Assembly: GCA_965370435.1 (NCBI GenBank)
Contig: CBDUUP010000062.1
Location: forward strand, 1-15,350
Length of the DNA: 15,350 bases
Direction: 5' to 3'
Origin: CBDUUP01 sp965370435
GTDB taxonomy: Bacteria; Chloroflexota; Anaerolineae; Anaerolineales; UBA11579
Shown here: piece by piece, positions 1 to 6,527 of the stretch
Position numbering within the stretch: the first letter of the stretch is position 1
Layout: every line of letters starts with the position of its first letter
Notes under the pieces: generated by a model
Databases searched by the model: none
The model's input: only the letters and a program-made list of their open reading frames with translations
What the model was told of the DNA's origin: nothing
Made by a program: the position numbers and the translations under genes

Positions 1-1
1 G

Positions 2-55
2 GCGGAATTCTACGTGTGCAAACCGGCCGCGGGGAGCGCCGTGGAATCGCTTTAG
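2..55 (+). CDS. Possible 3' end of an unidentified gene
   Basis: Frame 2 is open from the window edge to a TAG at 53-55 and would encode the last 17 residues of a protein (ending CKPAAGSAVESL). The composition (Ala, Gly, aromatic residues, G/C-rich third positions) is protein-like, whereas the sequence just after the stop becomes AT-rich and intergenic in character. The stretch is too short to assign a family. It could also be chance, because an 18-codon open frame is common by accident. No function is proposed. Confidence 0.3.
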   Translation, partial: AEFYVCKPAAGSAVESL

Positions 56-111
56 GCAAGTCGTCATCGTCAATCCATTTTGGATAAATCTTGCATATTT
101 CGGCGCCATCG

Positions 112-140
112 TTGACAAGCGAAAATTCTCGTGTTATGGT
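112..140 (+). promoter_or_regulatory. Sigma-70 type promoter of the rubrerythrin gene
   Basis: A perfect -35 hexamer TTGACA lies at 112-117 and a -10-like TATGGT at 135-140, with an ideal 17-bp spacer. Transcription would begin near 147, giving a leader of about 65 nt before the ATG at 213. No clear PerR or Fur palindrome is visible around it. The promoter is read from consensus only. Confidence 0.6.
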
Positions 141-212
141 TCATTATTGATGTAGTTGAATGTGAAAACAAACCCTATTAGAGTAAATAAACCTTTAGAA
201 GGAGACAATCCC

Positions 213-719
213 ATGCGTGATATGACGAAAGATAACTTGAAAGCCGCATTCGCCGGTGAAAGCCAGGCTTGCATGAAGTATATGATTTTCGCCGACGTGG
301 CCGAGAAGGAAGGCTATCCAGAAGTGGCTCGTTTGTTCCAGGCTATCGCCTATGCTGAACGAGTCCACGCCACAAACCATTTTAAGGAATTGGGCAGTAT
401 TGGCGACACAGCTTCCAATTTGGAGGCCGCCTTCAGCGGCGAGAACTATGAAAACACCGAAATGTACCCCGCCTTCGACGCGGTCGCCCGTCTTCAAAAA
501 GAGAAAGGCGCTATCCGCACCATTTTCTACGCCATAGAGGCGGAAAAAATTCACGAAGTTATGTACACTGAAGCTCGGGAGTTGGTTCTGGCGGGGAACG
601 ATATCGAATCTGAGAATATTTACATCTGCCCCGTTTGCGGCCACACCCACATCGGCGGTGAAGCGCCCCACAAGTGTCCCGTATGCGGAGCGCATCAAGA
701 TAAATATCACCAATTCTAG
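213..719 (+). CDS. rbr: Rubrerythrin
   Basis: This 168-residue protein is a non-haem diiron peroxidase of the cytoplasm that reduces hydrogen peroxide with electrons from rubredoxin or NAD(P)H-dependent partners. An N-terminal ferritin-like domain carries the expected ligands (E16, E49-x2-H52, the E80/E83 region, E111-x2-H114). The C-terminal rubredoxin-like knuckle has C139-PV-C142 and C155-PV-C158 for one iron. I chose the ATG at 213 because AAGGAG (199-204) precedes it at good spacing and the protein then starts at the usual family N terminus; an in-frame TTG at 156 lies upstream but lacks such a site. The order ferritin-like then rubredoxin is classical rubrerythrin, not reverse rubrerythrin. 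The gene has its own promoter and terminator, so it is probably monocistronic. It converges on a membrane ferritin-like iron exporter, which fits a role in oxidative and iron stress. Confidence 0.95.
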   Translation: MRDMTKDNLKAAFAGESQACMKYMIFADVAEKEGYPEVARLFQAIAYAERVHATNHFKELGSIGDTASNLEAAFSGENYENTEMYPAFDAVARLQKEKGAIRTIFYAIEAEKIHEVMYTEARELVLAGNDIESENIYICPVCGHTHIGGEAPHKCPVCGAHQDKYHQF

Positions 720-767
720 TCTTTATGAATGGGGGTGCGGGGTAAGCGTAATACCTATATCAACAAA

Positions 768-810
768 AAACAAGCCCTCTGCTTTTAGCGAGGGTTTGTT
801 TTTACTTTTT
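768..810 (+). terminator. Rho-independent terminator after rubrerythrin
   Basis: A 12-bp stem, AAACAAGCCCTC (768-779) against GAGGGTTTGTTT (790-801), has one G-U pair and a 10-nt loop. It is followed by a T-rich run (to about 810). It lies 50 bp after the rubrerythrin stop codon and is a strong intrinsic terminator on the plus strand. Confidence 0.85.
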
Positions 811-866
811 CCAGCTACCTTTCGGTTTCAGCAAATGAATGTCGAAAGCAGAGTATTTTTGCTTTT

Positions 867-895
867 CTCTGCGCACTCTGTGTCTCTGTGGTGAA
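867..895 (+). repeat. Dispersed repeat, copy 1 (TCTCTGTGGTGAA type)
   Basis: This 29-bp segment ends in TGTCTCTGTGGTGAA and matches, in inverted orientation, the segment at 1880-1910 (reverse complement ends in GCGTCTTTGTGGTTAA). Over the last 21 bp about 15 positions agree. The pair brackets the MbfA-like gene. Short repeats with this wording (CTTTGTGTCTTCGTGTCTTTGTGG) are scattered in many bacterial genomes; that recognition is from memory. Confidence 0.55.
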
Positions 896-944
896 AAGTT
901 TGAAATAAACATCCAGTTCAATGATCTCTTGTATAAATTGATAG

Positions 945-968
945 GTAGCTGGCTGGCTACATTTTTTT
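945..968 (+). terminator. Possible second plus-strand terminator
   Basis: GTAGCT (945-950) pairs with GGCTAC (955-960), including one G-U pair, around a 4-nt loop, and A then seven T follow (961-968). It ends just before the stop codon of the leftward MbfA-like gene. It could stop read-through from rubrerythrin into the antisense of that gene. The stem is only 6 bp, so confidence is modest. Confidence 0.4.
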
Positions 969-971
969 AAT

Positions 972-1844
972 CTACACATCCACACCCAGGAAGGTGCGGA
1001 CCAAATAACCTATGACGAAACTGATCGTGGCCACGCCGAGACTCAAGCCGGTCATCTCCAGGAAGCGGCTTTTGAAAGGGATGTCTTTCGCCACCGAGAT
1101 GTAGTAGTTGAAGAAGGCGATGATCATGACCGCGGCGATCAAGGTGAGGGCCAGACAGATGAAGTAATTCTGGATGAACAGGTAGGGCAGGATGAGGATG
1201 ACGACGGTGAGGATATATGCGCTGCCGGTGTATATGGAGGCCCTAATCGGATCCTTGGTTGTGTCTTCGGTCTTGGTGGAGATATATTCGGAGGCGGCCA
1301 TGGAGAGGGCGGCGGCGATCCCAGTGATGGAACCGGTCAGGGCGATCAAGCGGGTGTCCTGGAGGGCCAGGGTCAAACCCGCCAGAACGCCGGTGAGTTC
1401 CACCAGGGCGTCGTTCAAGCCCAACACGATTGAGCCTACGTAGCGGAGGCGTTCTTCGTCCAGCATGTCGATCAAGGCTTGCTCGTGCTTGTGTTCATCC
1501 TGGATGAAGGCGACAACCTGAGGGAACACATCGCTGAGTTCGGCGTAGTTTTTCTGCGCTCCGGACTCTCCCTGCTCCATGAGTTTGATGCCAAACGTAT
1601 ATCCAAAAACCCGGCCGATGAAAACGTACCACCAGACCTTCAGCGTGGCGGGTCTTATCTCTTGTCCGGTGAGTTCCTGCCATTCGCGGGAATGGCGAAG
1701 TTCATCGGCGGCGATATTTTCCAACACCTCGCGGTTCTCCGGGGATTTCACCATTCTCGCCAGGCGGGTGTAAATATGATGCTCGGTGAGTTCGTTTTTC
1801 TGGAAAGCGAGGAGTTTCTTTTTAATTTCGGGGGACAGGGTCAT
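972..1844 (-). CDS. Membrane-bound ferritin-like/VIT1 iron transporter (MbfA-like)
   Basis: This 290-residue fusion has an N-terminal ferritin-like (erythrin) domain and a C-terminal VIT1/CCC1 transporter domain, the architecture of MbfA, which exports iron from rhizobial cells and aids peroxide resistance. Candidate diiron ligands are E18, E48-x2-H51, E90 and E117-x2-H120. The C-terminal part, from about residue 128, begins with the VIT-type stretch GSIVLGLNDALVELTGVLAG and has about four to five hydrophobic helices. I start at the ATG at 1844 because a GAGAG sequence precedes it and the family begins here. A longer in-frame start at 1913 would add residues translated from a dispersed repeat. 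The gene converges on rubrerythrin and diverges from the GerMN lipoprotein gene. Direction of transport (export from the cytoplasm) is inferred from family knowledge. Confidence 0.88.
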   Translation of the reverse strand: MTLSPEIKKKLLAFQKNELTEHHIYTRLARMVKSPENREVLENIAADELRHSREWQELTGQEIRPATLKVWWYVFIGRVFGYTFGIKLMEQGESGAQKNYAELSDVFPQVVAFIQDEHKHEQALIDMLDEERLRYVGSIVLGLNDALVELTGVLAGLTLALQDTRLIALTGSITGIAAALSMAASEYISTKTEDTTKDPIRASIYTGSAYILTVVILILPYLFIQNYFICLALTLIAAVMIIAFFNYYISVAKDIPFKSRFLEMTGLSLGVATISFVIGYLVRTFLGVDV

Positions 1845-1879
1845 AGGTTCTCTCTTTGGTTGAATTGAGTTGATTGTAT

Positions 1880-1910
1880 TTAACCACAAAGACGCGAAGA
1901 CACAAAGGGG
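1880..1910 (-). repeat. Dispersed repeat, copy 2
   Basis: This is the inverted partner of 867-895; the reverse complement contains TGTCTTCGCGTCTTTGTGG. It sits in the divergent spacer between the MbfA-like gene and the GerMN gene, between a leftward -10-like TACAAT (1878-1873) and a rightward TATAAT (1920-1925). Its reading frame is open, which artificially extends the MbfA-like frame upstream. Confidence 0.55.
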
Positions 1911-1925
1911 CAAATAAAGTATAAT
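1897..1925 (+). promoter_or_regulatory. Probable promoter of the GerMN lipoprotein gene
   Basis: A consensus -10 TATAAT is at 1920-1925. Seventeen bases upstream, inside the dispersed repeat, lies AAGACA (1897-1902), a 4-of-6 match to the -35 consensus. The predicted start is about 45 nt before the ATG at 1981. Confidence 0.5.
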
Positions 1926-1980
1926 TCTCGGTGATATTCAAGTTTTCTGGCTTTATGCCGACACGAACGGAGGAAAGTCT

Positions 1981-2487
1981 ATGCCAACCGCCAAACGATT
2001 TCTTTATGCAGTCTTAGCGCTTCTATTGGTCATGATGGCCTGCTCGCCCGAGGAACCCACGCCAACGCCCGAGCCTGAACTGGTCGAGATCACCGTCTAC
2101 TTCACCGACATGAATGCCTATATCGCTGGGACGCCGCCCTATGAGGTCCCGGTCACTCGGATGATCCCGCCGCCCGCAAGCTATCCCGAAGCGGTCTTGG
2201 CCGCATTTTTCCAGGGTCCTACCCCGGAGGAGCAATCTCTGGGACTAGAACTCATTCTCAGCGGCGCGACCGGCTTCAGCGCGCTGGACATTCAGGATGG
2301 CATCGCCCGGGTCTATCTGACCGGCCAATGCAATTCCCAAGGGGCGACCTACACCATTGCCAACCCGCTTCTGGCAAATCTGCTCCAGTTCGATGAAGTT
2401 ACGTTCGTCAAGATATATGATGAAAATGGGTTTACCCAACAACCCGACGGAGACAGCCATTCGATACCGGGATGTCTGGAGCCGTAG
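1981..2487 (+). CDS. GerMN-domain lipoprotein
   Basis: This 168-residue protein is predicted to be exported and lipid-anchored. A basic N terminus and a hydrophobic stretch (about residues 8-20) end in VMMAC, a somewhat weak lipobox with Cys21, followed by a Pro/Thr/Glu-rich linker (EEPTPTPEPE). Residues from about 35 to the end resemble the GerMN domain known from the spore germination protein GerM and from many non-spore lipoproteins. The typical alternation is visible: a VxRMIPP strand, a PEAVLAAFFQGPTPEEQSLG helix region, a strand with IARVYLTG and a final VTFVKIYDENG strand. The start is supported by GGAGGA (from about 1969) at good spacing. GerMN domains are thought to bind cell wall or protein partners; no enzymatic role is known. 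It stands alone and is not evidence for sporulation. Confidence 0.8.
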   Translation: MPTAKRFLYAVLALLLVMMACSPEEPTPTPEPELVEITVYFTDMNAYIAGTPPYEVPVTRMIPPPASYPEAVLAAFFQGPTPEEQSLGLELILSGATGFSALDIQDGIARVYLTGQCNSQGATYTIANPLLANLLQFDEVTFVKIYDENGFTQQPDGDSHSIPGCLEP

Positions 2488-2490
2488 GAG

Positions 2491-2532
2491 AATTAAAAAC
2501 ATTGGCCTGACAAGATTTTTTCCTGTCTGGCC
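2491..2532 (-). terminator. Possible terminator for the leftward exporter operon
   Basis: GGCCTGACAAG (2504-2514) pairs with CCTGTCTGGCC (2522-2532), an 11-bp stem with two mismatches. On the minus strand it is followed by AATG and a run of five T (2499-2495). It lies about 160 bp beyond the last operon gene and directly after the GerMN stop codon. On the plus strand there is no U run after the hairpin, so it probably serves leftward transcription. Confidence 0.4.
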
Positions 2533-2543
2533 CCAAAAATAGT

Positions 2544-2668
2544 GTCATTCCGAGAAGGGCAGTTTCACCGCCCGACGAGGAATCCTTGAAACCACGGGGA
2601 TTATTTCCTTCCTCGGAATTGAAAGGCGATGGTGCCAGGGATTCCTCGGCCTACGGCCTCGGACTGAC
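2544..2668. repeat. Palindromic intergenic element of about 125 bp
   Basis: The ends are inverted repeats: GTCATTCCGAG (2544-2554) against CTCGGACTGAC (2658-2668), 10 of 11 paired, and GAGGAATCC (2577-2585) against GGATTCCTC (2639-2647), perfect. The interior contains a further CCTCGGAATT. It fills the spacer between the GerMN gene and the end of the exporter operon and carries no gene. Elements with GTCATTCCGAG and CGAGGAATCC ends are scattered in many bacterial genomes (recognition from memory); this may be a small non-autonomous repeat. Confidence 0.6.
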
Positions 2669-2694
2669 GGGATTGGGGATTTGGGAAAATAGGA

Positions 2695-3678
2695 CTACGG
2701 CCCAAATACCGCATCCGCAGGCATACCAGCTTTCAGTCGTCCACCGTTATAATCCAATAAAATCTCCACGGCGAAGACCAGCTTCACCCGTTCCTCGCGC
2801 GTCTGTACGTTGGAAGGAGTGAACTGCGCCCGATCGGCGATGGCAGTGACCTTGCCAGAGAAAACTTCATCTGAGTAGGCGTCAACTGATATTGTCGCCT
2901 CGTCCCCTATTTTGATATTGGGAACTTGCACCGCCGGGATAAAGAGGGTAAGGGTCAGATAGTCGGGATCTACGACCTGGAGGAGAGGCCCGCCTGGGGA
3001 AGCGACCTCGCCGGGTTTGACCAACACCTGGTTCACCACCCCGTCCACCGGAGAAGTCAACGTCATCCGTTCGATCTGTAGTTCAGCCAGGGCCAGGTTG
3101 GCCTGTGCTCCGGCCAGCGCAGCCTCGGCCATCTCGAATTCACCCTCCAGCGGCCCGGCGTTGATTTGGTCAAGCTGCGCCTGGGCCAAGTCTACCCCCG
3201 CCTCGGCGATCTCGACTGCGGCCTCCGCCGCGTGCAATTCGGCTTCGGGTGGATCAAATGGCAAAGGATCATAAGCAGCTTCTAGCAAAGCCAGCACACT
3301 TTGCGCTTCGACCAGTTTCGCTTCTGCAGCATCCAGGGCGGCCTCCCCGGCGGCGACTGCCTCGGCGCGGGGCAGGCTCTCTAGGGCCTCCAATGCGGCC
3401 TGGGCGGCATCCACTCCCGCCAGGGCCTGGTCACGGGTGTGCTCCAGCGCCGTTGTGTCCAGCTTGAGCAAAGTCTGCCCGGCCGAGATTTGCTCCCCCT
3501 GCTCGACCAACACCTCGGTGACGGAGCCGCCCAGTTCTGAGGCGACAGTGTATATCCGACCCTCAATGAAGCCGGTGGCCTCGATTTGGTTGTCGTCGGC
3601 GGTGTCGGATGGACCGCATCCGGTCAGCAAAAGGGTGAAGATAATGATACAAGAAAATAAGCGATTTCGCATAGTCAT
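2695..3678 (-). CDS. HlyD/YbhG-type membrane-fusion adaptor, lipoprotein form
   Basis: This 327-residue periplasmic-adaptor-type protein would act outside the membrane with the ABC exporter. The lipobox L18-T-G-C21 marks lipid anchoring. A lipoyl/barrel-sandwich half follows (ASELGGSVTEVLVEQGEQI, about 47-65), then an Ala/Glu-rich alpha-helical hairpin (about 75-190) with heptad-like repeats. The second lipoyl half contains SPVDGVVNQVLVKPGE. A beta-barrel domain ends with FTPSNVQTREERVKLVFAVEI, a signature of YbhG-like adaptors. Its ATG overlaps the stop of the preceding adaptor gene in an ATGA, and GAGGTGAT lies just upstream, so translation is probably coupled; a second ATG two codons in is equally possible. 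It is the last gene of the operon and a diverged paralogue of its neighbour. Confidence 0.88.
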   Translation of the reverse strand: MTMRNRLFSCIIIFTLLLTGCGPSDTADDNQIEATGFIEGRIYTVASELGGSVTEVLVEQGEQISAGQTLLKLDTTALEHTRDQALAGVDAAQAALEALESLPRAEAVAAGEAALDAAEAKLVEAQSVLALLEAAYDPLPFDPPEAELHAAEAAVEIAEAGVDLAQAQLDQINAGPLEGEFEMAEAALAGAQANLALAELQIERMTLTSPVDGVVNQVLVKPGEVASPGGPLLQVVDPDYLTLTLFIPAVQVPNIKIGDEATISVDAYSDEVFSGKVTAIADRAQFTPSNVQTREERVKLVFAVEILLDYNGGRLKAGMPADAVFGP

Positions 3679-4697
3679 GGCATCACCTCAAAGACCGAAT
3701 CGGCCGGGAGACCGGGTTTGAGCGCTCCGTGGGGGTTGGGGACCGTAATTTTCACCGCGTAGACCAGTATGGCCCGCTCGTCAGGCGTTTGGACATTGCG
3801 GGGGGTGAACTCGGCCTGGTCGGCGATGAACACCACCAGGCCTTCAAATTCCGTCTCTGGATAGGCGTCCACCTTGACCTTGACCCCCTCGCCCACCGTG
3901 ATGTGATTCAAATCCCCTTCCGGGATGTAGACGGTGAGAGTCAGTTCACTTAAGTCGGCTACCAGAATGGCAGGCCAACCGGGCAGCGCCAATTCACCGG
4001 GAAGGATCAAAACATCCATCACCACGCCGTCAATCGGCGCACGGAGGGTCAGCTTTTCCCGCATGGCTTCTAATCCGGCCAGACCGGCGGCGGCGGCGTC
4101 CACCCCTGCTTGGGCGGAATCAATATCGGCCTGGGTGGGGCCGTTCTGGAGGGCCTCCAACATGGCTTCGGCGGCGTCCACCCCGGCTTGGGCCTGGTCA
4201 ACCAGAGATTCTGCCAATGCTACCTGTTCGTCGCGCAGGTCTTCGGGAGCCAATTCGTCCGCGTCCACCATAGCTTGTTCGGCGGCCTCCAGGAACGCCT
4301 TAGCCTGGTCTAGGGCGGCTTCGGCCACGGCCAGGTCAACCTCCCGCGGGTCTGCGTTGAGCATATCGAGCAGCGCTTGGGCGGTATCCAACTGCGCTTG
4401 GGAGACGGCGATCTGGCTTTCCAGTGCCTCCCCATCCAGGGTGGCAAGCGCTTGCCCCTGGGTGACAGCCTCCCCCTCGGAGATGAGGACCTCCTCCACC
4501 CGCCCGCCATATTCAGCGCTCAAGGCGTAGACTTCGGCCTCCAGCATCCCGGAGGCAGTATATCCCTCCGGGACGGGGGTGGTGAGGCCCAGATCAACCA
4601 AAAGCTGTTCTCCCTGGTCGGGATTGGTGGCAAAGTATCCGACCCCGATCAAGATAATGAGCAGGACGATCAACAGGACAATGGTATTTCTGCGCAT
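3675..4697 (-). CDS. HlyD/YbhG-type membrane-fusion adaptor, membrane-anchored form
   Basis: This 340-residue adaptor is anchored by a single N-terminal helix (about residues 5-25, very rich in Ile, Leu and Val) and has no lipobox. It shows the same domain order as its neighbour: a lipoyl half with SAEYGGRVEEVLISEGEAV, a long Ala-rich coiled-coil hairpin (about 85-205), the second lipoyl half with APIDGVVMDVLILPGE, and a barrel domain ending in FTPRNVQTPDERAILVYAVKI. The coiled coil is longer than in the lipoprotein paralogue and has an acidic insertion near DADELAPEDLRDEQ. I chose ATG 4697, preceded by GAGGTG; an in-frame TTG at 4709 lies within that ribosome site. It begins 41 bp after the CPBP gene and overlaps the next adaptor by 4 bp. 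Confidence 0.87.
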   Translation of the reverse strand: MRRNTIVLLIVLLIILIGVGYFATNPDQGEQLLVDLGLTTPVPEGYTASGMLEAEVYALSAEYGGRVEEVLISEGEAVTQGQALATLDGEALESQIAVSQAQLDTAQALLDMLNADPREVDLAVAEAALDQAKAFLEAAEQAMVDADELAPEDLRDEQVALAESLVDQAQAGVDAAEAMLEALQNGPTQADIDSAQAGVDAAAAGLAGLEAMREKLTLRAPIDGVVMDVLILPGELALPGWPAILVADLSELTLTVYIPEGDLNHITVGEGVKVKVDAYPETEFEGLVVFIADQAEFTPRNVQTPDERAILVYAVKITVPNPHGALKPGLPADSVFEVMP

Positions 4698-4738
4698 AAT
4701 GCACCTCAAAATTAAGGCGGGAAAAGAGCCTTATGGGT

Positions 4739-5551
4739 TCATGATTTCTTGGGGAAGGGGATCCCCGGTGTGGCCTGGGTATGTTTTTTAGGCCCCAGGG
4801 TTTGCGGGTCGGCCAGGACGGTGACCAGAAGAGCCGCCAAACCCAGGATGATGGTGAGCGTGGGTTGTACGTCGGGGATGGCGGGGATGTTGGTCATCCA
4901 ACGGAAGAAGATTGCCAGCGGCAGGCTGCCTCCGGTGTTGTTGTAGACCCACGTCATCAATATGGAATAGAAGATCGTAGTTAAGAAAAACAAGAGAAAT
5001 TCGGTAAGATTCTCTGTCAAGCCGGAGATGTCATAAGCAGGCAGGCGCCACAAACCCCAGAGACCTCCCAGGATCAGACTGGAGGTGAAGGCGCTGAACC
5101 GGGTTTGCAGGTGGGGAAGCGCATACCCTCGCCATCCCAGTTCCTCCACCGGGCTGAGGGTGAGCAGGAAAGCCATAATGGGGATGTAGTTAATCCAGTT
5201 GCCGAATGTGAGTGGGGGGAGCCGGTCTCCGGCGGCGAGATTGATCAACAGGGCCAGCAAGGAGAGCGACGGGACGCCGAGGAATACAACCGCGTACCAT
5301 CGCCAGCCCACCCGCCAATGCAGGAAGCGGCGGAAGTATGCTCCCAATCCGGCGCGGCCTTGCGTCACAGCCAGGACGATCACCGCCGAAATCGCCGGGG
5401 TATAAGTTGCCAGATAATACAGGGGGTGGGTCTCGGTCACCTCGCCGATGCGCCCTCTGGTTTGAATAGGGAGGGCGGAATACGCCCATCCCAAACCCCA
5501 GGAGAGGCCAAATGCGATCAAGAAGAAGGTCAAAAGTGGTCGTTTTTTCAT
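4739..5551 (-). CDS. CPBP-family membrane protein, probably an inactive protease homologue
   Basis: This 270-residue polytopic membrane protein (about seven to eight hydrophobic segments) belongs to the CPBP (CAAX protease and bacteriocin-processing, ABI) family. Motif 1 is intact: E136-E137-LGW-R141-G. Motif 2, normally LWHLP, reads LWRLP, with R169 in place of His. Motif 3, normally HxxxN, reads R217-WMT-N221. Both His to Arg changes are one base each (CGC at 5047-5045; CGT at 4903-4901). Active members use the Glu pair and these two histidines, so this protein is predicted not to cleave peptides. Everything else, including the WVYNNTGGSLPLAI lead-in to motif 3, is well conserved and the frame is open, so it is not simply decayed. 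Its ATG overlaps the stop of ATPase B (ATGA), so it is translationally tied to the exporter. Confidence 0.85.
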   Translation of the reverse strand: MKKRPLLTFFLIAFGLSWGLGWAYSALPIQTRGRIGEVTETHPLYYLATYTPAISAVIVLAVTQGRAGLGAYFRRFLHWRVGWRWYAVVFLGVPSLSLLALLINLAAGDRLPPLTFGNWINYIPIMAFLLTLSPVEELGWRGYALPHLQTRFSAFTSSLILGGLWGLWRLPAYDISGLTENLTEFLLFFLTTIFYSILMTWVYNNTGGSLPLAIFFRWMTNIPAIPDVQPTLTIILGLAALLVTVLADPQTLGPKKHTQATPGIPFPKKS

Positions 5552-6516
5552 GGGGCCTCTTTTTCTTGGGCTGGTTTTTGCATGCTGGCGATGAAGACAT
5601 CCTCCAGGGATGGCTCGATGACGGCCATCTCGCCGGGATGGAGGCCAACCTTCTCTAAAGTTTTCTTTATCTCCGGGATCAACGCCTCTACCTGAGGAGC
5701 GACGATGTGCACCATTGACCCGTAGAGGGCGACTTCCTGGATGAGGAGGCTGCCTGAGTCCTGCGCCTCTCGCAGAGCTTTGACCGCCCGGGCGACGTCG
5801 TCCGCGGCCAGTTCAAGCACTTGGCCCTGCATGACCTCCCGTTTGATCTCGTCCGGCGACCCGCGGGCGATGATGTGCCCGTGGCGGATGAAGGCCAGGC
5901 TGTGGCAGTGCTCGGCTTCGTCCATGTAGTGGGTGGTGACGAATACGGTCGTCCCTCCCGCGGCCAGATTGTAAAGCAAGTCCCAGAAGGCCCGACGGGA
6001 GACTGGGTCCACCCCGGCGGTGGGTTCGTCCAGGAAGATGAGTTCGGGATCGTGGAGGATGGCCGCGCTGAGAGCCAGCCGCTGACGCCAACCGCCGGAC
6101 AGGTCGCGGGTGAGGGTGTTCTCGCGCCCCAAAAGGTCGGACATCTCTATCGCCTGGGCGATCCCCTCTGCCAGGCGGGTATTTTTCAGACCGTAGACCC
6201 GCCCGTAAAACTTGAGGTTCTCCATTACGGTGAGGTCATTATAGAGGCTGAACCGCTGGGACATGTAGCCCACCCGCGGACGGATCTGTTCGGGATGTTC
6301 GCTCACCGGCACGCCCAGGACTTCTATCTCTCCAGCGCTGGGTTGGAGCAGACCCAGCATCATTCGAATCGTCGTCGTTTTCCCGGAGCCGTTCGGCCCC
6401 AGGAACCCGAATATCTCCCCGCGGCGGACCTCAAAATCTATGTCATCCACCGCGGTGAAATCACCGAAGCGCTTAGTTAATCCGTTTACCTGGATCGCGT
6501 GGATATTTGCCTGCAC
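5548..6516 (-). CDS. ABC exporter ATP-binding protein (ATPase B)
   Basis: This 322-residue cytoplasmic ATPase of the ABC-2/CcmA-NatA class would power the export complex. All motifs are present: Walker A GPNGSGKTT (40-48), Q-loop S86-Q87-R, signature LSGGWRQR (139-146), Walker B LIFLDEPT (159-166, catalytic E164), D-loop (AGVD), and H-loop His196 in TTHYMDEAEH. A C-terminal extension of about 110 residues ends in EPSLEDVFIASMQ, typical of drug-export ATPases. I propose the GTG at 6516: AGGAG (6529-6525) precedes it by 8 nt and overlaps the stop codon of permease B, and the protein then begins at the usual place. A much longer open frame to 6666 reads back through the permease gene and is rejected. 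It is the ATPase with a complete site in this pair. Confidence 0.92.
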   Translation of the reverse strand: MQANIHAIQVNGLTKRFGDFTAVDDIDFEVRRGEIFGFLGPNGSGKTTTIRMMLGLLQPSAGEIEVLGVPVSEHPEQIRPRVGYMSQRFSLYNDLTVMENLKFYGRVYGLKNTRLAEGIAQAIEMSDLLGRENTLTRDLSGGWRQRLALSAAILHDPELIFLDEPTAGVDPVSRRAFWDLLYNLAAGGTTVFVTTHYMDEAEHCHSLAFIRHGHIIARGSPDEIKREVMQGQVLELAADDVARAVKALREAQDSGSLLIQEVALYGSMVHIVAPQVEALIPEIKKTLEKVGLHPGEMAVIEPSLEDVFIASMQKPAQEKEAP

Positions 6517-6527
6517 AGTACGTTCTC

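Noticed and set aside
195..713. Minus-strand open frame of 172 codons opposite rubrerythrin
   Set aside because: It mirrors the coding strand of a clear rubrerythrin gene and shows no domain features.
1981..2487. Evidence for sporulation from the GerMN domain
   Set aside because: GerMN domains are widespread in non-spore-forming bacteria and no other spore gene is present.
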